A program made the translations under genes and the position numbers. 64,000 nucleotides of DNA from Mesorhizobium terrae (GTDB lineage Bacteria > Pseudomonadota > Alphaproteobacteria > Rhizobiales > Rhizobiaceae): assembly GCF_008727715.1 (NCBI RefSeq), contig NZ_CP044218.1, forward strand, positions 2,683,501 to 2,747,500. Direction: 5' to 3'. How positions within the stretch are numbered: position 1 is the stretch's first letter; each line of letters starts with the position of its first letter. Positions 56,482 through 64,000 of this stretch are shown here, in pieces. The notes under the pieces are model-generated. The model had not been told where the DNA came from. It saw only the letters and a list, made by a program, of their open reading frames with translations, and did no database searches.

Positions 56482-57969
56482 CTATTGCTCGACGCCGCGA
56501 ACCAGCATCAGCAACCTTTGGAACTCTGCGTTGTCGCTATCGCCCTTCCAGAAGTTGATGAACTGGCAGACCACCTGGAGATTGCCCACCTCGTAGTGCC
56601 CTGCGCTGTCGACGCGATCGAGCGAGGGCAAGAGGTTCTTGTCGGCCTCAGGGCCGAGAAACTGGAAAGGGATGCCGGTCAGGGCGCATCGATTGTCCTG
56701 AAGATCGAGCAGCGAAGCGATCAGCTTCTCCAACTCAGCCGTGGTCATCCGCAGTTCCTTGTTCTTCAAGATGCGCTGAACGACTTGTCCGTTCGAATTC
56801 TTGACGGTGTTGTCGACCGAAAGGCGCATGGCGATGATAGATTTCTCGCGCCCTCCAAGGATGCGGCCCTCGTCCTTGCCGCCCGTCGCTTTGGTGATCG
56901 AGCCTTCCGCTTCCAGCTTCAGCAGCGTCGTGAAAATCCAGCAGAGGGAATGAGCATCGACGAGGCGAATGTTATTTAGGCCGGCGTGCGCTTCGATCAG
57001 CGGGCGCATTGCAGCGAGGGTCTGATTGTAGGTCGAATAATTCTCCCAACTACATTGGCGCAGAGTAGAGAAATCGATGCCTAGCGCACGAAAGGCGCGG
57101 TCGAAGCCGGTCGGCTGGATCGGCACGAACCGATCCATGTCCTTTAGGAAATAGAAATACGCAAGGAGCGGATACTTGCCGCCCGTCAACTGGCTCAAAC
57201 GATCGAACGTTGAGCCCTCATCGGCGCCACCGCGAAAGAGGCCAAACAGAAGCCCCTCAAGTTCGCGACGCAGCTTTGGGTTGGATGTCGCCTCCAGCAG
57301 TGCGCGGTGATCGCGGTTGGCATGGCCAAAGCGGTTCTGCCAGAAGACAAGATTGTTGGTGAGGTTGCTCCGACTGTCCTGAATCTCGATCGCGTCGATC
57401 ATGCGGCTCAGGATCGCGCCCGAACCGATATCGGCTTCCGACCATTCGCTTGCGCGAAGCAGGCCGAGCGCGTGGTCGCGCAGGCGAGGCTTGTACTTCT
57501 CCCAGTCGGCAGCAAGCCCTTCGTGGAAGCTGGTGAAGGCGTGGCCGGACCTTGCCGTGATGAGCGCTTGGAAGCGCGCGAAGGCTTCGCGGAAAACGCG
57601 CGGATCGATGACGGCAGCAGCGGTGATGGCGCGGGGCGCGCTGCCGGAACCGGCATACCATCCCATAAACCTGTTCAGAGCGCGGGGACTATCGATTTCG
57701 ACGCGCAGCGTTGTAGGCGCGCGAAGCGGCAAAAGTGGCCCGTTGATGTTCGAGTTTCCATTCGAGGCGTTATCCAGCAGCCGCACGCCGTCGAGAGTCG
57801 GCGGCGCAGGCGGCTGGAACCAGATGCGCGTCTCGGCGGCTTCGCGATGAATCGCGAGAACCTTGCCCTCTGGTGTCTTGAAGCCGACCACGTAGTCGGT
57901 GGGCGGCTTGGCCGGTTCGCCAAACTTCGATCTGAGTATCTTTTCCGCTTGGGAGACGTTGAGCGCCAT
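56482..57969 (-). CDS. HNH-type nuclease-like protein downstream of hsdS
   Basis: The 495-residue protein has a large N-terminal part without a family I recognise, with RALNRFMGWYAGSGSAPRAI and FTSFHEGLAADWEKYKPRLR. Its C-terminal 70 residues read as an HNH domain: CALTGIPFQF (428 on), then LLPSLDRVDSAGHYEVGNLQ and VVCQFINFWKG, with the S-L-D-R-x-D metal site and the NLQVVC strand. It lies 20 bases past hsdS on the same strand. A nuclease effector coupled to the restriction system is likely, unproven. Confidence 0.7.
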   Translation of the reverse strand: MALNVSQAEKILRSKFGEPAKPPTDYVVGFKTPEGKVLAIHREAAETRIWFQPPAPPTLDGVRLLDNASNGNSNINGPLLPLRAPTTLRVEIDSPRALNRFMGWYAGSGSAPRAITAAAVIDPRVFREAFARFQALITARSGHAFTSFHEGLAADWEKYKPRLRDHALGLLRASEWSEADIGSGAILSRMIDAIEIQDSRSNLTNNLVFWQNRFGHANRDHRALLEATSNPKLRRELEGLLFGLFRGGADEGSTFDRLSQLTGGKYPLLAYFYFLKDMDRFVPIQPTGFDRAFRALGIDFSTLRQCSWENYSTYNQTLAAMRPLIEAHAGLNNIRLVDAHSLCWIFTTLLKLEAEGSITKATGGKDEGRILGGREKSIIAMRLSVDNTVKNSNGQVVQRILKNKELRMTTAELEKLIASLLDLQDNRCALTGIPFQFLGPEADKNLLPSLDRVDSAGHYEVGNLQVVCQFINFWKGDSDNAEFQRLLMLVRGVEQ

Positions 57970-57989
57970 TCCGGAATCTCACAAGTGGC

Positions 57990-60374
57990 TTAATTGAACA
58001 GTGCTTTCTGATACGGACCATGAACGAATTTACCCGTACCTTTAGGAACGATCCCCTCAAGCCTAAGCTTGGCGAGGGCAGCAAAGAACTCACCAGCAGG
58101 CAATTTCAGCTTGTCAGGATGCCAGTCGTCGCGTGCTGCGCATACGATCTCTGTGTCAGTCGGCGCCTTGCCTTCAATCAGTAGATTATTCCAAGCGGAA
58201 TAGACTGTTGCAAATATTTCTGCCTGCCTCGTGTCCATGGGAACAAGAATGTCAATAAGTCTAGTGGCAATCGCCCGCGTGTGCGGGTCAGGGCCATGCT
58301 CCGTCTTCAGCGACTTATCAAAATTGGATAGCTGTCGAAGCAGATAGCCGGCTCCGTTGGTTTCGAATACGAAACGTTCATGCCCGCGAGCCCACTGCTC
58401 TACGGCAAGCATATGTTTGAAGTCGTTCGGGCCAGCAGCATCACGTATAGGCGCGCGCCCAAGATCGAACCCTGCCTCCGCTTCCACGAGATGGAGAATC
58501 TTCTGGGCTTTGACATGCCCGAACGTTCGTTCCCTCCGGGCAAAGCGATGACGTTCATACGCAAGCGACAGGATATAGGCTGACCTCTCTGCGAAAATGA
58601 CCTTCTCCGGGTCACCACTAACCGTTGCGACGGTTTGTCGATCGCTTACGCCGGACAGACTGGCATCAGCCGGCGCCAAGGCCTCGGCGAGAAGCGCATC
58701 GAGAAGGCGGCGGCGGGTGGCGACGGTGGCGGTCAGGCTCGCCTCCAGCCGGTCGCACAACGCCATCAGCGCACCGACCTTAGCGACGATGCGGTGTTGC
58801 TCGGCAAGGGGTGGGAGGGGCGCGAGGAAGTTCCGAAGCGGCCGAAGCCCGATCGTCGGCTGCGCAGTCCCGGTAATGCTGTTCGTCGCTTGATCGTAGA
58901 TGAGCGGTGACGCAAGCAGGGTCATTAAGAACCGCACGCTCATTGCTTCGACGGGCTTCAGGATTGCTATGTGCCGCTGAACACAGAAGGGCCGCTCCGT
59001 CTCAACCAGTGCAGGCCGACCGTAGGTAGCGCCAACAACCGTGTAGAGAATGTCACTTTTGGCGGGCGTTCGGTAAGGCGCGAGCGACTTGAAATAGGCT
59101 TCCGGAACCAGCCGACAGCCAGTGAAGTCAAGCCGCCCGGATGTGATATTTCCGATCGTCAGAAACGCCACCCCCGTGTCCGCTTTCGGCGGCGGCTGAT
59201 GATCGCCATCGGTGATGACCTTGAACAGGGTGCTGAGGCGAGTCCATTCCCAACCGGTCGGGGCAGCGAATGGCAGTTTCTCATCCGCAATCAGATCAGT
59301 CTGTACTGTCCCAATGCAGTTGGCTTCGCCATAAGTAGCAATCTCCGTCGCGATCAGCTTCAGCAGCTCCGACCCGGGCTCGTCGTTCGGATCCTGTGGC
59401 ACGAGTTTGCCGCGCACGGCGAGGTTGAGGATAGTCCGGCGCAAGTCCTTGATTTGATCGGGGCGCGTGGTCAGCGCCGGCAGCGCATCGAGGGCGAAGC
59501 GGGCGTCGTTGCGGAAGGTTTCGGGATCGGGCGCGTTGAAGCGAGCGAGATTCGCCGCCGCCAGCCGGTCGCGCACCGCCTCGCGGCCCGCCCGCGCCGT
59601 CTCCAGCCGTTCGCACAGGTCCATCAATTCATCGACCTTGGCGACGATGCGATGCTGCTCGGCGAGCGGTGGGAGTGGAAATGGTACCGCCGCAACGACC
59701 TTGCCAGAAACTTCCTTGAACGTAGTCCCCGGCGCTTTGGCGTCGATTTCGGGCGCGAAAGCCTTCATCGCCGTGGCGATGAAGCGCGAGCAGTCCGCGA
59801 CATAGGGAACGATCGACTTGAAGCCCTGATTCGTCGAAATCGGGTTGGCAGCTATCGCGACATAGCCAATTGGCGCGCGGCTCGTGAACAATACCGTGCC
59901 CTTCGGCATCAAGGTTGCCGAAGACGTTCGCGCGCCCGTTTCGGATAGGTCGCGCGAACCACGCGAAATGTAGAGTTTCGAATATCCACCAAGGTCGGCA
60001 GGCGTAAGCCATGGCACGCCCTCTCCGGGTTCCGCAAAGTTGTACGCATCACTCGCGGATGGCGTGCCACCGCCGACAATTGCGCCGACTCCATCGAGCC
60101 GTACCCATCGCCATGTCGAGGGGATCGAGTAAGCCTTATTAACGTCGCCGCCGCTATCGAGGTCGCGCGGCTTGCGCAGTTCGCCCGCCTTGACGAGCCG
60201 CGCCTTCGCCTTCTCGATGCGCGTCAGCAATTCCGACGCAGGTTCGTCCTTTGCATCTTGCGGTACGAGCTTGCCGCGTACGGCCAGATCGAGAACGAAG
60301 CGGCGCAGACGGGCAATGGCCTCGGGCGCGTCGGCGATCTTCTCGTAATGCTGCAACAAGCGTTCAGCGTTCAT
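57990..60374 (-). CDS. hsdS: Type I restriction-modification specificity subunit with C-terminal extension
   Basis: The 794-residue HsdS has two target-recognition halves, each closed by a conserved repeat: LPPLAEQHRIVAKVDELMDL and LPPLAEQHRIVAKVGALMAL. Each half opens with an LAVRGKLVPQD-type repeat. Two TRDs between these set the bipartite DNA sequence. After about residue 584 there is a 210-residue extension (FGHVKAQKILHLVEAEAGFD and HGPYQKALFN) absent from ordinary HsdS. The start overlaps the hsdM stop (ATGA). See findings for the extension. Confidence 0.92.
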   Translation of the reverse strand: MNAERLLQHYEKIADAPEAIARLRRFVLDLAVRGKLVPQDAKDEPASELLTRIEKAKARLVKAGELRKPRDLDSGGDVNKAYSIPSTWRWVRLDGVGAIVGGGTPSASDAYNFAEPGEGVPWLTPADLGGYSKLYISRGSRDLSETGARTSSATLMPKGTVLFTSRAPIGYVAIAANPISTNQGFKSIVPYVADCSRFIATAMKAFAPEIDAKAPGTTFKEVSGKVVAAVPFPLPPLAEQHRIVAKVDELMDLCERLETARAGREAVRDRLAAANLARFNAPDPETFRNDARFALDALPALTTRPDQIKDLRRTILNLAVRGKLVPQDPNDEPGSELLKLIATEIATYGEANCIGTVQTDLIADEKLPFAAPTGWEWTRLSTLFKVITDGDHQPPPKADTGVAFLTIGNITSGRLDFTGCRLVPEAYFKSLAPYRTPAKSDILYTVVGATYGRPALVETERPFCVQRHIAILKPVEAMSVRFLMTLLASPLIYDQATNSITGTAQPTIGLRPLRNFLAPLPPLAEQHRIVAKVGALMALCDRLEASLTATVATRRRLLDALLAEALAPADASLSGVSDRQTVATVSGDPEKVIFAERSAYILSLAYERHRFARRERTFGHVKAQKILHLVEAEAGFDLGRAPIRDAAGPNDFKHMLAVEQWARGHERFVFETNGAGYLLRQLSNFDKSLKTEHGPDPHTRAIATRLIDILVPMDTRQAEIFATVYSAWNNLLIEGKAPTDTEIVCAARDDWHPDKLKLPAGEFFAALAKLRLEGIVPKGTGKFVHGPYQKALFN

Positions 60375-61825
60375 CGGGCCAGCGCCTCGGCCAGGATCGC
60401 CTTCAGCTGGTCGCGGTAGCTTGCGGTCTCGGCCTCAGCTGCGACGAGCTCGGCGAGCAGCGTTTCCGGGTCGCCGTGATCGTCCGCAACGCTGTGCGGG
60501 TTCTTGATGTCAAGATTGTAGCCGCGGGCCTTCACCTCCTCGGCGCTCACCTTCCATGCCTGCGGCGTCTCTTCGCGGCCTTTCCGCTCCTTGCCGCCCC
60601 ACCAGTCGATGCAGCCTGCAAAATGCTCCAGCCGGATCGGCTTGGTCATCGAATAGGCTTTCTGGCCTTCCGGTACGCGGTGGTCGTAGAACCAGATGTC
60701 TTTCGTCGGCGTGCCCTTCTCGAAGAACAGCAGATTGGTGCCGATCGAGGCATAGGGCTTGAACACAGAATTCGGCAGCCGAACGATAGTGTGGAGGTTG
60801 CACTCCTCCATCAGATGTTCCTTGAGTCGCGTTTTGATGCCCTCGCCGAACAGAGTGCCGTCCGGCAGCACCACCGCGGCTCGGCCGTCTTGCTTCAAGA
60901 GGCGCACGATCAGTGCCAGGAACAGGTCGGCGGTTTCTTTGGTACGGAAGGTCGGGAAATTGTTTTCGATGCCGTCTTCCTCCTTACCACCGAAGGGCGG
61001 ATTGGTGACGACGATATCGACGCGCTCGTCCTTGCTCCATGAAATCAGCGGCCGGGCCAGCGTATTGTCATGGCGCACAAAGCTCGGGTCCTCGATGCCG
61101 TGCAGCAGCATGTTGGTGACGCACAGCATGTGGGGAAGCTGCTTCTTCTCCACCGCGAGCAGAGCGCCCTGCATCGTCTCGCGCTGTTTCGGCGTGCGGA
61201 CGTAGTTCGCCTCCATGTGATTGATTGCGCAGGACAGAAAGCCGCCCGTGCCGCAGGCCGGATCGAACAGGATTTCGCCCGGATGCGGATCGATGCGATC
61301 GACCAAAAAGGCGGTCACGGCGCGCGGCGTATAGAACTCGCCCGCGTTGCCGGCCGACTGCAGACTGTTGAGCAGTTGCTCATAGAACTCACCGAAGTGC
61401 CGGCGTTCGTCTAGGTTATTGAAGTCGATTTCGTCGATCTTGTTGATGACTTGGCGGATCAGGTGCCCTGACTTCATGTAGTTGAAGGCGTCCTCGAACA
61501 GATCGCGCACCACACGGCGGCGGTCGCCTGGTTGCCCAGTCAGCTGAAGGCTTTTCAGTGCGGGAAACAGCTCCCCGTTGACGAAGGCCAATAGCGCGTC
61601 GCCAGTCATGCCTTCGAGGTCCGCTGCCCAACTCCGCCACTGGAATTTCTCCGGAATCGGCGAGCGATAGCCGCTCCTCGTCAGTTCAAGTTCCTGGTCC
61701 TGATCGTCGATGATCTTGAGGAAAAACATCCAGCACAACTGGCTGATGCGTTGCGCATCGCCATCGACGCCAGAATCCTGGCGCATGATGTCCTGAATGG
61801 ATTTTACGGTGGTGCGGACGATCAT
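60371..61825 (-). CDS. hsdM: Type I restriction-modification DNA methyltransferase subunit
   Basis: The 484-residue HsdM has an N-terminal helical domain (about 1-150), the SAM motif FDPACGTGGFL (D188-G195) and the catalytic NPPF (275-278), an N6-adenine methyltransferase type. With HsdS it methylates the recognition site. Its stop overlaps the hsdS start, and its start overlaps the small OGG-like gene stop, so three genes are tightly coupled. Confidence 0.96.
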   Translation of the reverse strand: MIVRTTVKSIQDIMRQDSGVDGDAQRISQLCWMFFLKIIDDQDQELELTRSGYRSPIPEKFQWRSWAADLEGMTGDALLAFVNGELFPALKSLQLTGQPGDRRRVVRDLFEDAFNYMKSGHLIRQVINKIDEIDFNNLDERRHFGEFYEQLLNSLQSAGNAGEFYTPRAVTAFLVDRIDPHPGEILFDPACGTGGFLSCAINHMEANYVRTPKQRETMQGALLAVEKKQLPHMLCVTNMLLHGIEDPSFVRHDNTLARPLISWSKDERVDIVVTNPPFGGKEEDGIENNFPTFRTKETADLFLALIVRLLKQDGRAAVVLPDGTLFGEGIKTRLKEHLMEECNLHTIVRLPNSVFKPYASIGTNLLFFEKGTPTKDIWFYDHRVPEGQKAYSMTKPIRLEHFAGCIDWWGGKERKGREETPQAWKVSAEEVKARGYNLDIKNPHSVADDHGDPETLLAELVAAEAETASYRDQLKAILAEALAR

Positions 61826-62403
61826 GCTTCCAGATTTCCCATGTCAGCGTAGAACGCGGCTTCAATATCCGCGATATACCATGCGCCGTCCGGACGCACA
61901 GGGTTGCCAATGCCAGCCGCAGCCAAATGCTCAGCAGCGTGCTGGCAAGCTTTTATGAGTAGACCATAGCCGGCAGCAGTTAAACTGAACCCGGTTTGCT
62001 CGCTAATGATCCGATCAAAAATCGGTGCTTGGTGTGGCGAAAGGAACCGGATGAACTTGGAGGCGAAGGAGGGACGGGAAAGGCCGTGAAGTGCGTTGAT
62101 CTGTTCAAGGGCGCCCATAGGATCTGACTGCGAAATCATTTGCCAGGCACCAGTGAGAGCCTGGCATATTGCTCCGGGTTGATTGTTCTGCTGGACCCTA
62201 GCGGCAATGCCGTAATATCCGCCCCATCGGCAGACCTGACGGAGAAATCTCAAGGAGGCACCTTGCGGAAACGCGGTGGCAGCAAGCTGCGCGGCGATGA
62301 CCTCCAGCAGATCGGTGTCAGGATACTCAAGTCGATGCTTTCGGATGCAGTCTGGAAAAAGGTGGTCCGCAAGCTCGTATGTTCCGAGATTCACCATCGT
62401 CAC
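61822..62403 (-). CDS. Small protein between hsdR and hsdM, OGG-like
   Basis: The 193-residue protein contains FASKFIRFLSPHQAPIFDRI, LRFLRQVCRWGGYYGIAARV and AAFYADMGNLEA. The FLSP-x-APIFD block resembles the 8-oxoguanine-glycosylase-fold (OGG) proteins of defence loci, where a helical fold sits around that strand. I see no clear catalytic Lys/Asp pair, so enzymatic activity is uncertain. It overlaps both neighbours by a few bases and belongs to the operon. Confidence 0.5.
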   Translation of the reverse strand: MTMVNLGTYELADHLFPDCIRKHRLEYPDTDLLEVIAAQLAATAFPQGASLRFLRQVCRWGGYYGIAARVQQNNQPGAICQALTGAWQMISQSDPMGALEQINALHGLSRPSFASKFIRFLSPHQAPIFDRIISEQTGFSLTAAGYGLLIKACQHAAEHLAAAGIGNPVRPDGAWYIADIEAAFYADMGNLEA

Positions 62404-64000
62404 GCTGTCTCCTGATAGAGCGCGTCCTGCATTTCGCGGACCGCCGCCTCAAAACCCTCCTTGCCGCCGAACGCCTTGATGAGTTGCACGACGCTGCCCA
62501 TCGTAGTGAACGGCGTCACCTTCAGCACATTGGCGTCGTCCAGATTAAGCACGCCCTCATCGCGATACTTCTCCAGGAGTGCATCGAGCACAGCCCGGGC
62601 CTGCGGCCCGTATTTGGTGAACACGTCGCGCTTGCTGACATTCTCTGCCCGCTCACGGCGTGTGAGCGGCTTCTTGTCGAAGGCGACGTGGCAGATCAGA
62701 TCGAAGGGATCGAGGTTCTTGCCGAGTTCGTCCGAGACGACGTCGAGCGCCAACCCCTCGGCCTCCAGTTCCTCGATGATCGCCTGTTTGCGCTCGGCGG
62801 ATTTCCAACGTTTGAGGAAATCGTCGAGGCTGGCGAAGCACTTCCTGAGCGTCGTCTTGGTGAAATCGCGCAGGGATTCGGTGACAAGCTTACCGTTCTC
62901 GTCGAGATATTCGACGCGCTCGGCGAGTATGCGGGCGCCCACGCCGTCGACATAAATCTTACGGATGGTGCCACTGGGAGACGTGACAGGGCCTGGTTCA
63001 TCGACGAGGGTTTCGTCCTCTCGAGGCTCGTAGCGCGTCTGCTCATTTTCCCCGAACCCATCGGGCATTTCGTCTGGCGGGCTGATCGGGTCGCCGTCGT
63101 CCGCCTCGTAAATCTGCACGGGGTCACCGTCGAACTCAGGGTCGGCAAAATGGCTGGTCGCGCCACGAAAATCGATCAGAGTGAAGAAGAATTTCTTGGT
63201 GTCCTCATGAACGCGCGTGCCGCGCCCGACGATCTGCTTGAACTCGGTCATCGAGCCCACCGCGCGATCGAGCACAATCAGCCGGCACGTCTGCGCATCG
63301 ACGCCCGTCGAAAGCAGCCGCGAGGTCGTGACCAGTACGGGATATTTCGCTTCGGGGTCAATGAAATTACCGAGCTGTTCCTGGCCATCCTTGTCGCTGC
63401 CGGTGATGCGCATGACGTAACGCCGGTTCTCGGCTACCAGATCGGCATTCTCGTTGACGAGCGCCTGACGCATCCGCGCTGCGTGCTCCTCATCGACGCA
63501 AAACACGATAGTTTTCTGGAATCGGTCGCCACTCACTTTGAGGAATTCAGTGACCTTCTTCGCGGTCAGTACCGTGCGATCGTCGAGTACAAGGTTTCGG
63601 TCAAAATCCTTGGTATTGTAGATGCGGTCCTCGACCTCGTTGCCGTCCCGGTCGAGCTGGCCGGGTTCCGGGCGGTAGCCTTCCACGTCTCGGTCGATGT
63701 GAACCTTGATGACTTTATAAGGGGCCAGGAAGCCGTCGCTGATGCCTTGCTTCAACGAATAGGTGAAGACCGGCTCGCCGAAATAGTCGGTGTTGGAAAC
63801 GTATTCGGTTTCCTTCGGCGTGGCGGTGAGTCCGATCTGCGTCGCGCTAGAAAAATGCGTCAGGATCTCACGCCAGGCAGAATCTGCGGCCACGCTGCCG
63901 CGATGGCACTCATCGATCACGATTAGGTCGAAGAAGCCAGGCGAGAACTCGCGATAGAGCTTGTGGCGTTCCTCCGGGCCGGTGATCGCTTGATACAGCC
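62400..64000 (-). CDS. hsdR: Type I restriction enzyme R subunit (N-terminus missing)
   Basis: The visible 533 residues are the C-terminal part of an EcoEI/EcoKI-type HsdR helicase-translocase: VIDECHRGS (DECH box), QIGLTATPKET (motif III), TTSRLLSTGVDAQTCRLIVL and TEFKQIVGRGTR (motif VI). The nuclease domain and Walker A must lie beyond the right edge. The stop at 62400 overlaps the next gene. With HsdM and HsdS it forms the restriction complex. Confidence 0.93.
   Translation of the reverse strand, partial: LYQAITGPEERHKLYREFSPGFFDLIVIDECHRGSVAADSAWREILTHFSSATQIGLTATPKETEYVSNTDYFGEPVFTYSLKQGISDGFLAPYKVIKVHIDRDVEGYRPEPGQLDRDGNEVEDRIYNTKDFDRNLVLDDRTVLTAKKVTEFLKVSGDRFQKTIVFCVDEEHAARMRQALVNENADLVAENRRYVMRITGSDKDGQEQLGNFIDPEAKYPVLVTTSRLLSTGVDAQTCRLIVLDRAVGSMTEFKQIVGRGTRVHEDTKKFFFTLIDFRGATSHFADPEFDGDPVQIYEADDGDPISPPDEMPDGFGENEQTRYEPREDETLVDEPGPVTSPSGTIRKIYVDGVGARILAERVEYLDENGKLVTESLRDFTKTTLRKCFASLDDFLKRWKSAERKQAIIEELEAEGLALDVVSDELGKNLDPFDLICHVAFDKKPLTRRERAENVSKRDVFTKYGPQARAVLDALLEKYRDEGVLNLDDANVLKVTPFTTMGSVVQLIKAFGGKEGFEAAVREMQDALYQETA

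Larger units (their letters stand above)
53467..64000. mobile_element. Integrated genomic island (left end; runs off window)
   Basis: The island starts at the tRNA-Val 3' half (53467-53511) and contains a broken tyrosine integrase, a Fic gene with its own operator-like repeats, and a type I restriction-modification locus. None of these belongs to the metabolic gene sets to the left. The right end with the intact tRNA and a second att copy would lie beyond 64000. Island status is an inference from the tRNA remnant plus gene content. Confidence 0.7.

Noticed and set aside
62379..63926. 515-codon plus-strand frame opposite hsdR
   Set aside because: The minus strand carries clear helicase motifs; the plus frame has none.

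Overview
The window looks like a chromosomal segment of a Rhizobiales alphaproteobacterium, most likely Mesorhizobium or a close relative. The reasons are high GC with strong G/C third-position bias, a DUF992 secreted protein, a heterotetrameric sarcosine oxidase operon, many solute-importing ABC systems beside LacI, TetR and RpiR regulators, and several small secreted proteins of rhizobial type. The genus is inferred from protein character only; no rRNA or complete tRNA is present.

Left part (1-20161). A partial DUF992 gene, a TPR lipoprotein and rpsU are followed by a PepSY membrane protein with a small cysteine-containing protein (metal-handling pair), an SDR and an isolated HEAT-like gene of lower GC. 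The sarcosine oxidase operon (5629-11166) has the order beta, an unrecognised small gene, delta, alpha, gamma. After a strong terminator and small genes comes an acyl-CoA catabolic locus (12160-20161): two TetR regulators, two SDRs, a MaoC hydratase, a phosphotransferase, an acyl-CoA dehydrogenase and two MDR oxidoreductases. The phosphotransferase and dehydrogenase resemble the two halves of ACAD10/ACAD11 proteins, which suggests 4-hydroxyacyl-CoA breakdown.

Middle (20336-36682). A coupled GT87-GT2-deacetylase-GtrA cluster probably modifies a lipid-linked sugar. Next is an RpiR-controlled nitrogen locus: N-formylglutamate amidohydrolase homologue, APC permease, glutamine synthetase-like ligase, aldehyde dehydrogenase, iron alcohol dehydrogenase, a four-gene ABC importer and an EamA transporter. 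I read it as a candidate gamma-glutamylation route for an amino alcohol or amine.

Right-middle (36718-52619). Thirteen closely spaced minus-strand genes run from a LacI regulator through Gfo/Idh dehydrogenase, CoA-transferase, enoyl-CoA hydratase, aldehyde dehydrogenase, a CUT1 sugar importer, two GMC oxidoreductases, an SDR and a Dabb protein. A DUF993 aldolase-like gene is divergent. Two matching palindromes in the divergent region are probable LacI operators. The set reads as one uncharacterised catabolic regulon.

Right end (53467-64000). The 3' half of a tRNA-Val(GAC), with CCA, marks the edge of an integrated island. The island holds a membrane protein, a broken integrase, a Fic protein with a long inverted repeat in front of it, and a type I restriction-modification locus (hsdR, a small OGG-like gene, hsdM, an hsdS with a 210-residue extension, and an HNH-type gene). 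hsdR runs off the right edge.
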